Assembly: GCF_016798325.1 (NCBI RefSeq)
Contig: NZ_JAERVO010000003.1
Location: 519,608-583,607 of the forward strand
Reading direction: 5' to 3'
DNA length: 64,000 nucleotides
Origin: Marinobacter mangrovi
GTDB taxonomy: Bacteria > Pseudomonadota > Gammaproteobacteria > Pseudomonadales > Oleiphilaceae
In this document: piece by piece, positions 23,036 to 34,285 of the stretch
Layout of the letters: every line of letters begins with the position of its first letter
Numbering within the stretch: position 1 is the stretch's first letter
Position numbers and translations under genes: made by a program
The notes under the pieces: model-generated
Told to the model about the DNA's origin: nothing
Seen by the model: only the letters and a program-made list of their open reading frames with translations
Databases searched by the model: none

Positions 23036-23097
23036 GGGCTGGAGCCTCCGGTGGATTCGGCCTAGGCTTGAACTGGGTCGGCACACCGGAGGCGTCG

Positions 23098-24030
23098 ATG
23101 CTCAACACGCTCAATTTCCGTCATCTTTACTATTTCTGGGTGATCGCCCGTGAAGGCTCGATTGCCCAAGCCAGCGACCACCTGGACCTGGCCCCACAGA
23201 CCCTGAGTGGGCAGCTGGCGTCCTTCGAGACCGCACTGGGCGGCGCTCTCTTCGAGCGGGCGCATCGTCGCCTGCAGCTCACCGAGCTGGGCCGCACCGT
23301 GTTTGCCCACGCCGAAGAGATGTTCTCCATTGCCGACCAGCTGTGCCAGGAAGTGCAGGGGGAACTGACCGATCGCCCGCTGCCGCTTTCCGTGGGGGTG
23401 TCCGCCTCGATCCACAAGCTGATTGCCTTCCACCTGATTGAACCGGCGCTGGGCCTGGCGCGTGAGGTTCGACTGTCCTGTCGGACCGGGGACACCGAGG
23501 ATCTCCTGCGTGACCTGTCCCGGCACCATCTGGACGTTCTCATCACCGACCGCGTGCCGTCGATCGACGTGCAGTCGCCCTGGTTCCTGCATGAGTTGGG
23601 AGAGTCCGGCATTGGTTTGTTTGCCGCGCCGGCCCTGGCTGACCGGCTGACGCCTGGTTTCCCTGGCAGCCTCGACGGTCAGCCTTTCCTCGCCATCCAT
23701 CAGCAGGCCCCCTACTGGAAAGCATTGACGCGCTGGTTCACTGAACGCGGGATTCGCCCCCGGGTTCGGGCCGAAGTCGATGACAGCGCGCTGATCAAGG
23801 TGTTCGGCCGCCAGGGCGAGGGCGTTTTCGCGGCGCCCATGCTGGTGGCCGACGAGGTCTGCCGGCAATATGAAGTGGTTTGCCTGGGTACGGTGGAGAC
23901 CGTGACTGACCGCTTCTTCGCCATCTCACGATCCGGCCGCCCGCTGCACGCTGCCGTGGCCGCCATTTGCCACCAGCGGCTGGGCAGGCCGTTCGATGCC
24001 TCGAAAAAAACGAACCAAACCGCTCATTAA
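23098..24030 (+). CDS. nhaR: NhaR-type LysR-family transcriptional activator
   Basis: The 310-residue regulator has an N-terminal helix-turn-helix whose wording (FRHLYYFWVIAREGSIAQASDHLDLAPQTLSGQL) matches NhaR more than other LysR proteins, and a substrate-binding-like effector domain. In E. coli NhaR senses Na+ and activates the nhaA antiporter. The ATG at 23098 is preceded by GGAGG; an upstream TTG at 23068 is in frame but has no ribosome site. No nhaA gene is present here. The gene follows choV by 62 bp, so it could instead respond to salt and control the choline transporter. That link is inference. Confidence 0.78.
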   Translation: MLNTLNFRHLYYFWVIAREGSIAQASDHLDLAPQTLSGQLASFETALGGALFERAHRRLQLTELGRTVFAHAEEMFSIADQLCQEVQGELTDRPLPLSVGVSASIHKLIAFHLIEPALGLAREVRLSCRTGDTEDLLRDLSRHHLDVLITDRVPSIDVQSPWFLHELGESGIGLFAAPALADRLTPGFPGSLDGQPFLAIHQQAPYWKALTRWFTERGIRPRVRAEVDDSALIKVFGRQGEGVFAAPMLVADEVCRQYEVVCLGTVETVTDRFFAISRSGRPLHAAVAAICHQRLGRPFDASKKTNQTAH

Positions 24031-24094
24031 ATCTGTTTTTGACGAGCTTAGCGCCGGGCATGATCGAACCGTGACATGAACCGGAGGCATTCTC

Positions 24095-24451
24095 ATGAAA
24101 GTGATCCACAAGTACGCACTGGAGATGTCGGGCGAGTCCAAGCTGCTGACGCTGAACAAGGGCTATCGCATGGTCCGCTGTGAATACGTCGTGCCGCAGA
24201 AACAGGTGTTCCTGTGGGTGGAAGAGCCCCTGTCGGCAGAGGCGGCCCAATGCGAACGCTGGATGCGCGTAGTGGCTTCGGGTCAGCCGGTACCGGACAG
24301 CTACCGCTACGTCGATACCGCGCTGGATCCCTTCGGCCCGGAAGCCTATCACGTCTACGAGTTGCCGATGCATGAAGGCGACAGTGCCAACCCGACGGAC
24401 TGGCGCTCGGCCTGGACGCCCCGGGCCGTGGACCGGGTTCTGGCCAGCTGA
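24095..24451 (+). CDS. DUF7352 family protein
   Basis: The 118-residue soluble protein resembles the DUF7352 pattern: it begins MKVIHKYALEM, has VFLWVEEP in the middle, and then HVYEL. Members are seen in phages and in bacterial chromosomes; no role is established. A good GGAGG ribosome site precedes the ATG. Its stop codon directly abuts the stop codon of the convergent HD-GYP gene. Confidence 0.65.
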   Translation: MKVIHKYALEMSGESKLLTLNKGYRMVRCEYVVPQKQVFLWVEEPLSAEAAQCERWMRVVASGQPVPDSYRYVDTALDPFGPEAYHVYELPMHEGDSANPTDWRSAWTPRAVDRVLAS

Positions 24452-25660
24452 TCAGGCCATAAACGGCCGGATGTCGATCTTGTAGGTGGCCGGATCCACC
24501 GCCCGCACGATGCGGTCCTGGTTCCCCGGGGCCGCGAGATCGAGGGTGGCCACCGGGATCGGCATCCGGAAACGGGTGTGGTACATGAGGCGCACCACCG
24601 GCAGGCGCTGGTCGTCCTCGTTGGTTTCGATCACCACGCCCAGCCGGCCACTCTCCAGCAGCACCATGGAGCCCACCGGGTAGATCCCGATACAGCGGAT
24701 GAACTGGCGGACCAGTTCCGGGTCCAGGTGATCGCCGCTCCATTCCATCAGTTTCTTGAGGCCCTGGGTGGGCGTCATGCCTTTGTGGTAAACCCGGTTG
24801 GACGTGATCGCATCGTACACGTCGGCGATCGCCACCATGCGTCCGTACAGGGAAATCTCGTTCCCCTTCAGTCCGGCAGGATAGCCGCTGCCGTCCATAC
24901 GCTCGTGATGCTGGGCCGCAGTGAGCAGGGTGAGCTCGCCAATCCCTTCGGTGTTGGCCAGGATGTCGTGGGAATGCACCGCGTGCTGCTTCATCACCTC
25001 GAACTCCTCGGTGTTGAGCCGCCCGGGTTTGTGCAGGATGGCGTCCGGGGTGAGGATCTTGCCAATATCGTGCAGCAGGGCACCCACGACCGTCTGGTGG
25101 AGCACATCGTGCGGGTGCTTCATTGCCTTGCCGAAGATCGACATCAGCACACTCAGGTTCACGGAGTGTTCCAGCAGGTAGTTGTCCTTCTCACGGATAC
25201 GCCCCAGGCAGGCCATGGCGTTGGCGTTGCGGAACACCGAGCCCTGCAAATTGTCCGCCAGCTCATGCACCGGAGCCAGGTCAATCGCCCTGCCCAGCTT
25301 CACGTCCTGCATGAGGTTGCCCACCAGACTCTGGGTCTCGGTGTGGATGCGTTTGGCGATGACGATTTCCTCGTCCAGGGCCGCGCGGGGTCTTAATAGC
25401 GGCTTGAGACCACCGGCCTGCTGGAGCAGGGTCTCGTTGTGCCGGTCAACGGCGGCGGCCGGCACGGCATCGGGAGAGTCCAGGCCCTTGTCCGTATCGA
25501 TGTAAACGTGGTGAACACCCAACCGGCTGATCTTCTCGATCGTCTCGTCCCGCCGAATCACGCCGCGGCGCCGGTTGTTGTTGTGGGGGATCCAGTCGTT
25601 GTTCAGGTCGGTGATGTACATGCCGATCTGAAGGGCAGAAATCGGGATACGTTTGATCAT
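24452..25660 (-). CDS. HD-GYP domain protein, probable c-di-GMP phosphodiesterase
   Basis: The 402-residue protein has an N-terminal DUF3391-like segment (about 1-130, with RIPISALQIGMYI and GVHHVYID) and a C-terminal HD-GYP domain. The metal ligands are visible in the HD pair (LLHDIGKILTPDAIL), and HHERMDGSGYP carries the signature, here GSGYP in the usual GxGYP place. It should hydrolyse c-di-GMP to pGpG or GMP and so oppose the GGDEF proteins of this window. It is transcribed away from the N-ATPase operon, with 275 bp between the start codons. Confidence 0.88.
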   Translation of the reverse strand: MIKRIPISALQIGMYITDLNNDWIPHNNNRRRGVIRRDETIEKISRLGVHHVYIDTDKGLDSPDAVPAAAVDRHNETLLQQAGGLKPLLRPRAALDEEIVIAKRIHTETQSLVGNLMQDVKLGRAIDLAPVHELADNLQGSVFRNANAMACLGRIREKDNYLLEHSVNLSVLMSIFGKAMKHPHDVLHQTVVGALLHDIGKILTPDAILHKPGRLNTEEFEVMKQHAVHSHDILANTEGIGELTLLTAAQHHERMDGSGYPAGLKGNEISLYGRMVAIADVYDAITSNRVYHKGMTPTQGLKKLMEWSGDHLDPELVRQFIRCIGIYPVGSMVLLESGRLGVVIETNEDDQRLPVVRLMYHTRFRMPIPVATLDLAAPGNQDRIVRAVDPATYKIDIRPFMA

Positions 25661-25803
25661 GATTGTTGTGGGCGCTCGCCTTCAAAGGCTGATACAGACC
25701 AGTCTAGTTGTTATACCCGATTGTATGAAATCCGGTCGCCGATGATGTGAACGTTCGAAAAATGCCGGGATGTCTACCCGCAAACGATCCGCGATATGAA
25801 TGA

Positions 25804-27751
<1,948 letters not shown>

Positions 27752-27755
<4 letters not shown>

Positions 27756-28054
27756 GCCGTAAGCCGGACCGGTCCGTGGAGGCCATCAGCCGGCATGCCG
27801 ACCGGAAAAAGCGGGCGCGGGATCGCCCCGGGAGCAGCCCACTGCGGGGGCTGGGCACGTTCGGTATGGTGGGTTGGTCCATTGCCGTGCCCACGGTGGG
27901 TGGCGCGTTTCTGGGGCTCTGGCTGGATCGCGTGGCCCCGCAGGATTTTTCCTGGCCCATGGCGCTGATTCTGGGCGGGGTGGCCCTGGGCAGTGTCATC
28001 GCCTGGGCCTGGGTCAGCCGGGAAGGGCCGGACCGGGGAGGGGAGGATCAATGA
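27752..28054 (+). CDS. atpQ: N-ATPase small membrane subunit AtpQ
   Basis: The 100-residue protein has a basic N-terminus and two membrane helices (about residues 41-60 and 69-87), as in AtpI-like proteins. AtpQ is found only in N-ATPase operons and probably helps assemble the c-ring or supply cations. The call rests on position between epsilon and AtpR plus topology. It overlaps both neighbours by four bases. Confidence 0.82.
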
Positions 28055-28362
28055 CGATGGATTGGACATCGCTCAGCGTGGGGGTGGCGGTCGGCGTGGC
28101 CGCCAGCGGGCTGTACTTTGCCGGCCTGGCGTGGAGTGTTCGGGCCCTCTTCAGGTCGCGACGGCCGGGGAGCCTGCTGCTGTTGAGCGCTGCGTTGCGG
28201 ATGGCGTTGCTGCTGGCGGTATGCTTTGCGGTGACCGACGGCTTCCACGATGGCGCGTCGCTGGCCGGTTTTGGTCTGGCGTTTCTCGTCGTGCGGCTGG
28301 TTGCGGTGCGCTGGGCCCGGCCGCCATCGGCGATGGTTCGGGAGGATGCCTCATGCAGCTGA
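28051..28362 (+). CDS. atpR: N-ATPase small membrane subunit AtpR
   Basis: The 103-residue, very hydrophobic protein has three predicted membrane helices. A conserved-looking Arg lies within the second (SAALRMALLLAVCF); in AtpR this Arg is proposed to face the Glu of the c-subunit. The ATG at 28051 follows GGGGAGG. The gene overlaps atpQ by four bases and atpB by ten. The same frame extends upstream to 27874, but only within atpQ. Confidence 0.82.
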   Translation: MTMDWTSLSVGVAVGVAASGLYFAGLAWSVRALFRSRRPGSLLLLSAALRMALLLAVCFAVTDGFHDGASLAGFGLAFLVVRLVAVRWARPPSAMVREDASCS

Positions 28363-29045
28363 CGCCGGACCAGGACATCGTCCTCAGACTGGGCGACTTC
28401 AGCCTCAACGCCACCGTCGTTAACACCTGGATTGTGATGGCTGTGCTGGTGGGTGGCTCCCTGCTGGTGACCCGAAATTTGCGTCCGGACGTCCCACCCA
28501 ATCGCTGGCGCACCCTGCTGGAAACCATCGTGCAGATGATCCAGAGCCAGATCGGGGAAATCACCCAGACATCAGCGCGCCACGTGATGTATTTCGCCGG
28601 CACCCTGTTCCTGTTCATTGCCCTGTCCAACCTGCTGCTGGTCGTACCGGGCTTCTCACCGCCCACTTCTTCGCTGTCTACCACCGTGGCGCTGGCGATT
28701 TCCGTGTTGTGTGCGGTGCCCCTGTTCGGTATCGCCAGCGGCGGTCTGGGCCGTTATCTGCGCCACTTTATCGAGCCCTCGGTGGTGATGCTGCCGTTCA
28801 ACGTCATCAGCGAGTTTTCCCGGGGGATCTCCCTGGCGATCCGCCTGTACGGCAACATCATGAGCGGCGCGGTGATTGCCGCCATCCTGCTGGGTGTGGC
28901 GCCGTTCTTCTTTCCGGTGGTGATGGACATGCTGGGGCTGCTCACCGGCCTGATCCAGGCCTACATCTTCGCCATCCTTGCCACCGTCTACATCTCATCC
29001 GCAACGGCGGCGGACCCGCCTTCCAACGCTGAGGACACACCATGA
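28353..29045 (+). CDS. atpB: N-ATPase subunit a
   Basis: The 230-residue membrane stator subunit has five or six helices. The essential Arg of the proton/sodium path is R164 in SLAIRLYGNIMSG. The ATG at 28353 has GGAGG upstream and overlaps atpR in another frame. It overlaps atpE by four bases. Together with the c-ring it forms the ion channel of the pump. Confidence 0.92.
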   Translation: MQLTPDQDIVLRLGDFSLNATVVNTWIVMAVLVGGSLLVTRNLRPDVPPNRWRTLLETIVQMIQSQIGEITQTSARHVMYFAGTLFLFIALSNLLLVVPGFSPPTSSLSTTVALAISVLCAVPLFGIASGGLGRYLRHFIEPSVVMLPFNVISEFSRGISLAIRLYGNIMSGAVIAAILLGVAPFFFPVVMDMLGLLTGLIQAYIFAILATVYISSATAADPPSNAEDTP

Positions 29046-29320
29046 GCGACTTCGCATTGATCGCCATCATTTCCATCTTTACTGCCGGCCTGACCGTTTC
29101 CTTCGGGGCGCTGGGACCGGCACTGGGAGAAGGCCGCGCAGCCGCCGCGGCGATCGCCGCCATGGCCCAGCAGCCCGATGCGGCACCGACCCTGTCGCGG
29201 ACCCTCTTCGTCAGCCTCGCGATGATCGAGTCCACCGCCATCTACTGCTTTGTGGTGGCGATGATCCTGATCTTCGCCAACCCGTTCTGGGATGCGGTGC
29301 AGGCCGCCAGCGGCCACTAG
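29042..29320 (+). CDS. atpE: N-ATPase subunit c
   Basis: The 92-residue hairpin protein forms the rotor ring. Helix 2 carries E63-S64-T65 and Y68 (IESTAIY), and helix 1 carries E30 in LGEGR where the sodium-type Ilyobacter ring has Gln. This side-chain set is the one associated with Na+ binding. Some N-type rings with two Glu have been reported to move H+, so ion choice needs experiment. The N-type c-subunit is expected to form a large ring suited to ATP-driven pumping. Confidence 0.93.
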   Translation: MSDFALIAIISIFTAGLTVSFGALGPALGEGRAAAAAIAAMAQQPDAAPTLSRTLFVSLAMIESTAIYCFVVAMILIFANPFWDAVQAASGH

Positions 29321-29338
29321 GGCAACGGATCGCCGATT

Positions 29339-30112
29339 ATGTCCATCGACTGGATCACCGTCATCGCCCAGATCGCCAATTTCCTGGTGCTGGTGTGGTT
29401 GCTCAAGCGCTTTCTCTATAAGCCGATCCTCAACGGCATCGATGCCCGGGAAGCGGAAATCGCCCGACGTATGAACGAAGCCGGTGCCGCCCGGGAAAAG
29501 GCGGAAGCGGCCGAACAGACGTTCCAGACGCAGACGACCCGGCTGCAGTCAGAACGGGATGCCGCAGTGGCGGAGGCCCTGAAAGCCACCGAAAGCGAAC
29601 GCGACAGCCTGTTGGCCGAGGCGCGTGACCGACTTGCCCGGGAACAGAAGGAGCAGCAGACCCAACTGGAGCGGGAGCGCCGCAAGTTCGTGGCCCGTAT
29701 GCAGCAGGCCGGCACACAGACCCTGGTGGAACTGACTCGAAAGGCCCTGCACGAACTGGCGGACGACACCCTGGAAGCGGCCACCGTACGACACGTGATG
29801 GCACAGCTGGTCACCCGGGCCGATGATCTGGTCCGGGCGGCGGGTTCGGAAAGAACCGCCGTCGCGACCACCCGTGAGCCGTTGCCCGAGCCCCTTCAGG
29901 CGCAGCTGCGCACGGCCATGGGCCAGCACTTGCCGGATTTCACCCTGCGCTTTGCCACCGACCCGGATCAGTCGCCGGGGCTGGTGCTGCAGGTGGGCGG
30001 AGCCCAACTGAGCTGGACCGTGGACAGCTACGCCGAAGCGTTGCAAGCCTTGCTGGATGACCGTCTGCCCAACGCGGGGTCGAGCCGGGGAGGCGCGCTC
30101 CATGACCGATAG
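29339..30112 (+). CDS. atpF: N-ATPase subunit b, extended with a delta-like C-terminus
   Basis: The 257-residue protein has one N-terminal membrane helix (about 4-24), a long charged coiled coil (about 35-150) and a globular end. The segment near residues 205-240 ([24 protein letters not shown]) resembles the C-terminal part of F-ATPase delta (OSCP). The operon has no atpH, so this tail may supply the stator contact to alpha. The length is far beyond the usual b of about 156 residues. It overlaps atpA by 11 bases. Confidence 0.88.
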   Translation: MSIDWITVIAQIANFLVLVWLLKRFLYKPILNGIDAREAEIARRMNEAGAAREKAEAAEQTFQTQTTRLQSERDAAVAEALKATESERDSLLAEARDRLAREQKEQQTQLERERRKFVARMQQAGTQTLVELTRKALHELADDTLEAATVRHVMAQLVTRADDLVRAAGSERTAVATTREPLPEPLQAQLRTAMGQHLPDFTLRFATDPDQSPGLVLQVGGAQLSWTVDSYAEALQALLDDRLPNAGSSRGGALHDR

Positions 30113-31658
30113 CGGACAACGACCCGACGCCGGTGAGCAGGGCTTCAACCAATGGATCAACTCCCTGCTGGACGCGCCGCCGCCGGAACCGGTGTTGACC
30201 GAAGTAGGCCGGGTGGCGGAAGTCGGCGACGGCATTGCCGTCGTCACGGGCCTGGCCCGGGCTCTGTCAGATGAACTGCTGGTGTTCGACTCCGGCGTGC
30301 AGGGCATTGTGCTGGATCTGGAACCCGGGCGCCTGGGCGTGGTCCTGTTGGGGCCGGCGGAGCGGATCGTGCCGGGCGAACCGGTGCGGCGCACCCGCAA
30401 GGTGGTCAGTGTGCCGGTCGGGCCGGCCCTGCTCGGCCGGGTGGTGGACGCAATGGGACGCCCCCGCGACGGGCTGGGACCGATCAGCGCCGTGGCGCAG
30501 CGGCCGGTGGAAGCGGAGGCGCCGGGCATCCTGTCCCGGGCGCCGGTTTTCCGGCCGCTGGCGACGGGCATCAAGGCGGTGGATGCCGCGGTGCCTATCG
30601 GGTTGGGCCAGCGTGAGCTGATCATCGGCGACCGCCAGACCGGCAAGACCGCGATCGCCATCGATACCCTGCTCAATCAGGCCCGATCGCAGGTGATCGG
30701 CATCTACTGCGCGACCGGTCAGCGGGGCGATGCGGTGGCCCGGGTGATCGATGCGCTGAAGGCCGGCCAGATGATGGACCGCAGTGTGGTGCTGTCCGCG
30801 GGTGACGAAGAAGCCCCGGGTCTGGCTTACATCGCCCCCTACGCGGCGATGGCCATGGCCGAGTATTTTTCCGACCAGGGCCGGGACGTCCTGATCGTCT
30901 TTGACGATTTGACCCACCATGCCCGGGCCTATCGCGAGCTGTCATTGCTGCTGCGCCGGCCGCCGGGCCGGGAAGCGTTCCCCGGGGATATCTTCTACCT
31001 CCACGCGCGCCTGCTGGAGCGGGCCGGGCAGTTTGTGCCCGAGGCCGGTGGCGGTTCCATCACCGCGTTGCCGGTGGTGGAAACCCAGGCGGAAAACCTG
31101 TCCGCCTACATTCCCACCAACCTGATTTCCATCACCGACGGCCAGATCTACCTGTCGCCCCGACTGGTGCGCAAGAACCAGTTTCCCGCCGTGGATCTGG
31201 GCCTGTCGGTCTCCCGCGTGGGCGGCAAGGCGCAACTGCATGCCCTGCGTGATGTGGCCGGGAACCTGCGGGTGACCCTCTCCCAGTTCGAGGAGCTGGA
31301 GGACTTTGCCCGCTTCGGAACCCGGCTGGACGAGGCCACACGGGCCCGCTTGACCCGCGGCGCGGCGGTCCGGGCAGCGCTGCGCCAGCCCGAATACCAT
31401 CCGCTGTCGGCCATTGGCCAGCTGGCCGTTTTGATGGCGGCCATGGCAGGGCTGTTCGACGGGCTGAACGACCAGGCCATCAACGTCGCCATGGAGCGGG
31501 TCCGTGAGGTGGCGGAGAGCGAACTGAAGGGGCTCAACGAGCAGGTTGCGACCAACCATTCGCTGGCGGCGGCCGACCGCGACACACTGCTGGCCCTGGC
31601 CCGCCGTGCCATCGACCAAACAGCGACAGGAGGGGCGGACCATGGCCCGGACGCTTGA
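30102..31658 (+). CDS. atpA: N-ATPase subunit alpha
   Basis: The 518-residue regulatory nucleotide-binding subunit has Walker A GDRQTGKT at residues 176-183, the [30 protein letters not shown] segment and the [10 protein letters not shown] motif with the arginine finger. The ATG at 30102 lies inside the end of atpF; an upstream in-frame start at 30057 would overlap more and lacks a ribosome site. It overlaps atpG by 17 bases. Confidence 0.92.
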   Translation: MTDSGQRPDAGEQGFNQWINSLLDAPPPEPVLTEVGRVAEVGDGIAVVTGLARALSDELLVFDSGVQGIVLDLEPGRLGVVLLGPAERIVPGEPVRRTRKVVSVPVGPALLGRVVDAMGRPRDGLGPISAVAQRPVEAEAPGILSRAPVFRPLATGIKAVDAAVPIGLGQRELIIGDRQTGKTAIAIDTLLNQARSQVIGIYCATGQRGDAVARVIDALKAGQMMDRSVVLSAGDEEAPGLAYIAPYAAMAMAEYFSDQGRDVLIVFDDLTHHARAYRELSLLLRRPPGREAFPGDIFYLHARLLERAGQFVPEAGGGSITALPVVETQAENLSAYIPTNLISITDGQIYLSPRLVRKNQFPAVDLGLSVSRVGGKAQLHALRDVAGNLRVTLSQFEELEDFARFGTRLDEATRARLTRGAAVRAALRQPEYHPLSAIGQLAVLMAAMAGLFDGLNDQAINVAMERVREVAESELKGLNEQVATNHSLAAADRDTLLALARRAIDQTATGGADHGPDA

Positions 31659-32520
31659 GTCCCTGACCCGCCATCACGAGACCTTGACCAGCATCCGGGG
31701 CATCGTCCATGCCATGAAGACCCTGTCGGCACTGAATGCATCCCCTTACGAGGCGGCGGCGCGATCGATCGAGACCTATCACCGGACCCTCATCGCCGGC
31801 TTTCTTGCCTTTGCTCATCGAACGGGTGACATCACGCTGTCGCCAGTGCCGCGGGCCGGTCAGCTGGTGGTGGTGTTCGGATCCGATCATGGCTTGTGTG
31901 GGAACTACAATGAGCGGCTGGCCGACAGCGTGGCGGCCCATTGCCGGGGCACGAACGCCTGCCGCCTGCTGTGCATCGGCGCGCAGATGAACGATGCCCT
32001 GGTGGACCGGGGGCTGCGTCCGGACGCGGTGCTGCTGCCGCCGGCATCGGCGGAAGGCATCGGGCGCCTGGCCGGCGAGGTGGTGACGCGACTGGCCGGA
32101 CATCCCGGCCGCGACCTTTTTCAGGGCCGTATGATTTCCTTGGCGTTTACAGAACGCCGTGAAGCCGGTGGCCAGACGCCGGTGATCCGGCAGCTGCTGC
32201 CACTGGCCCCGGAGCTGCTGACGCGGGAACAGCGCTGGCCATCACGGGCGTTGCCGGATTACACGATGGCTCCGGACGCCTTGCTGGCGGCGCTGGTGCG
32301 CAACCACATCTTCGCCAGCGTGTTCCGGGCTTCGGCCGAGGCCATGGTCACCGAGAACGCTGCCCGCCTGGCGCGCATGCAGCAGGCCGAGCAGGCGGTG
32401 GATGATCGTCTGGAAGCGTTGAACGGCGACTTGCGCTCGGTGCGTCAGTCGGAGATCACCAGCGAACTGCTGGATGTGATCATCGGCTTCGAGGCGCTGA
32501 AGAAACCGGCCCGGCGCTGA
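31642..32520 (+). CDS. atpG: N-ATPase subunit gamma
   Basis: The 292-residue rotor shaft has the two end coiled coils of gamma (N-terminal [21 protein letters not shown]-terminal [21 protein letters not shown]) and the central [12 protein letters not shown] segment. It is more diverged from housekeeping gamma than alpha and beta are from theirs, as expected for N-ATPases. It closes the operon. The convergent tatD ends 20 bp later. Confidence 0.88.
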   Translation: MARTLESLTRHHETLTSIRGIVHAMKTLSALNASPYEAAARSIETYHRTLIAGFLAFAHRTGDITLSPVPRAGQLVVVFGSDHGLCGNYNERLADSVAAHCRGTNACRLLCIGAQMNDALVDRGLRPDAVLLPPASAEGIGRLAGEVVTRLAGHPGRDLFQGRMISLAFTERREAGGQTPVIRQLLPLAPELLTREQRWPSRALPDYTMAPDALLAALVRNHIFASVFRASAEAMVTENAARLARMQQAEQAVDDRLEALNGDLRSVRQSEITSELLDVIIGFEALKKPARR

Positions 32521-32540
32521 TGGCCCCGGGCGTCGGTCGC

Positions 32541-33347
32541 TCAGCCCGGAAAGAAGGTTCGCAGGCTGTTGGCGTAGGTGGTGGTGAGCACCTGTTCGAG
32601 GGGCAGATCCTTCACCTCGGCGATTTTCTCCGCCACGAACGGAATGTAGAACGGTGCATTTTCCCGGCCACGGTAGGGCACCGGCGTCAGGAACGGCGAG
32701 TCCGTTTCCAGCAGCAGCTGCTCGATGGGCGTCATGCGGATAATGTCCCGCACGTTTTCCGCCTTGTTGAAGGTCGAAATGCCGTTGAAGCCGAGGCACC
32801 AGCCCTGATCCAGGGCGTAGCGGGCCAGGCCGGGACCGGAGGTGAAGCTGTGGATCACGCCGCGGCGCTTGAGCGTACCCTCGAACTCCTTGAGGATCTC
32901 GATGGTGTCGTCGTCGGCCTCGCGACTGTGGATCACCACCGGGCGATCGGTGTCGCAGGCGATCTGCAACTGGCGGCGGAACACATCCCGCTGCACGGTG
33001 CGGTCGGCGTTGTCGTAGAAGTAGTCCAGGCCGATCTCGCCGACGGCGACCATCTTCTCGCCACCGACGTGCTCGCGGATTTCCGCCTCGACGGCGTCGG
33101 TGTAGGTTTCCGCCTCGTGAGGGTGGATGCCCTGCGTACCGTACACCCAGTCCGCCTCGCCGGTCAGCTCACGGACGGTAGCCAGGTTGTCCGGGGCTAC
33201 GGCAATGGTGATCACCCGCTCCACGTTCACCCGCTGGGCTTCGGCCAGGGTCTCCGCCAGCGGGCGGTCCTTGAGGTAGTCCAGGTGGCAGTGGGTTTCG
33301 ATGATCGGCTGCTCGAAAACCGGGATGTCGCGTCGTTTCTTGCTCAT
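32541..33347 (-). CDS. TatD family metal-dependent hydrolase
   Basis: The 268-residue protein has the HxH pair (H19, H21 in ETHCHLDYL), the GEIGLDYFYDNADRTVQRDVFRRQL segment with its metal-binding Glu, VVIHSREADDDTIEIL and the late LLLETDSPFL with a metal-binding Asp. TatD enzymes are amidohydrolase-fold nucleases involved in DNA repair or fragmentation. Which of the TatD, YcfH or YjjV subgroups it belongs to is not clear. It is divergent from the PPK2 gene. Confidence 0.87.
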   Translation of the reverse strand: MSKKRRDIPVFEQPIIETHCHLDYLKDRPLAETLAEAQRVNVERVITIAVAPDNLATVRELTGEADWVYGTQGIHPHEAETYTDAVEAEIREHVGGEKMVAVGEIGLDYFYDNADRTVQRDVFRRQLQIACDTDRPVVIHSREADDDTIEILKEFEGTLKRRGVIHSFTSGPGLARYALDQGWCLGFNGISTFNKAENVRDIIRMTPIEQLLLETDSPFLTPVPYRGRENAPFYIPFVAEKIAEVKDLPLEQVLTTTYANSLRTFFPG

Positions 33348-33453
33348 GAGCGGAACGTTGCCTGTGGCGTCACTGGGAATGAATTCAGACGCAGTCTACC
33401 ATTTTGGACAACGCCCCTCCCAATCCGCAGAGTCCGCAGACGAGGCCCATGCC

Positions 33454-34272
33454 ATGATGACCACACCGTTCAACGAGCGCTGGCGGTACGATCCAACCCG
33501 GCCGTCACTGCACGATTACCCGGCTGACGTCGGGGACGATGACATTCCGTCCCTGGATACCAGCCTGGAGAGCATCGGCGAGTATCAGCGCCGCCTATGG
33601 GCGAATCGTTCCCGGGCGGTATTGCTGATCCTCCACGGCCTCGATGCCAGCGGTAAGGACAGCCTGATCCGGACGCTGTCGACCTACATGGATCCGGCGG
33701 GTTTTCACGCCTGGTCCTTCGCCCGGCCGCAGGGTGCGGAGACCCGGCACGACTTCCTCTGGCGGGTGGTCCCGTTGCTACCGGCCTTTGGCGAGTTGGC
33801 GGCCTTCAACCGCAGTCATCACGAGGCGGTGATCGCCGAGCGCCTATGGCCGGTCCATGCCCCGGAGGACTACAACTGGCAGGCCCGATACGAGGCCATC
33901 CGCAGCTTTGAGGCGCATCTCTCCCGGGAAGGCACAACGGTCATCAAATGCTGGATCCGGCTCAGTGGCGATGAACACCGTCGTCGTTTGATCAAGCGCC
34001 TCGACGAACCGCGCAAACGCTGGAAGTTCGATCCGTCCGATGTGGAAGCCTTCGAGCGCCGGGACGAGCTGCTGACCTGTGCCGGGGAGGCCATTGCCGC
34101 CACCCACACAGCCGAGGCGCCCTGGTTCATCATCCCCGGCGATCGCAAGTCCGTTGCCCGGTCCATCGTGGCCGCCCTGGTCGACGAACAGCTTCAGGCC
34201 CTGGCGCCGGATTATCCAGTGGAAGACGAGAAGACCCTCAAGGCCTACCGGAAACTGCTGGGCGGCGACTGA
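33454..34272 (+). CDS. Polyphosphate kinase 2 family protein
   Basis: The 272-residue cytosolic enzyme has the PPK2 P-loop GLDASGKDS, the GFHAWSFARPQGAETRHDFLWRV segment and the lid-like RLDEPRKRWKFDPSDVEAFER. PPK2 enzymes move phosphate between polyphosphate and nucleotides (ADP/GDP or AMP). The subclass cannot be fixed by eye. The ATG at 33454 has GAGG eight bases upstream; the frame runs on to 33301, but that part overlaps the tatD start in the other direction. Its end is 13 bp from the convergent ABC gene. Confidence 0.85.
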   Translation: MMTTPFNERWRYDPTRPSLHDYPADVGDDDIPSLDTSLESIGEYQRRLWANRSRAVLLILHGLDASGKDSLIRTLSTYMDPAGFHAWSFARPQGAETRHDFLWRVVPLLPAFGELAAFNRSHHEAVIAERLWPVHAPEDYNWQARYEAIRSFEAHLSREGTTVIKCWIRLSGDEHRRRLIKRLDEPRKRWKFDPSDVEAFERRDELLTCAGEAIAATHTAEAPWFIIPGDRKSVARSIVAALVDEQLQALAPDYPVEDEKTLKAYRKLLGGD

Positions 34273-34285
34273 TCCCCAAGGGCGA

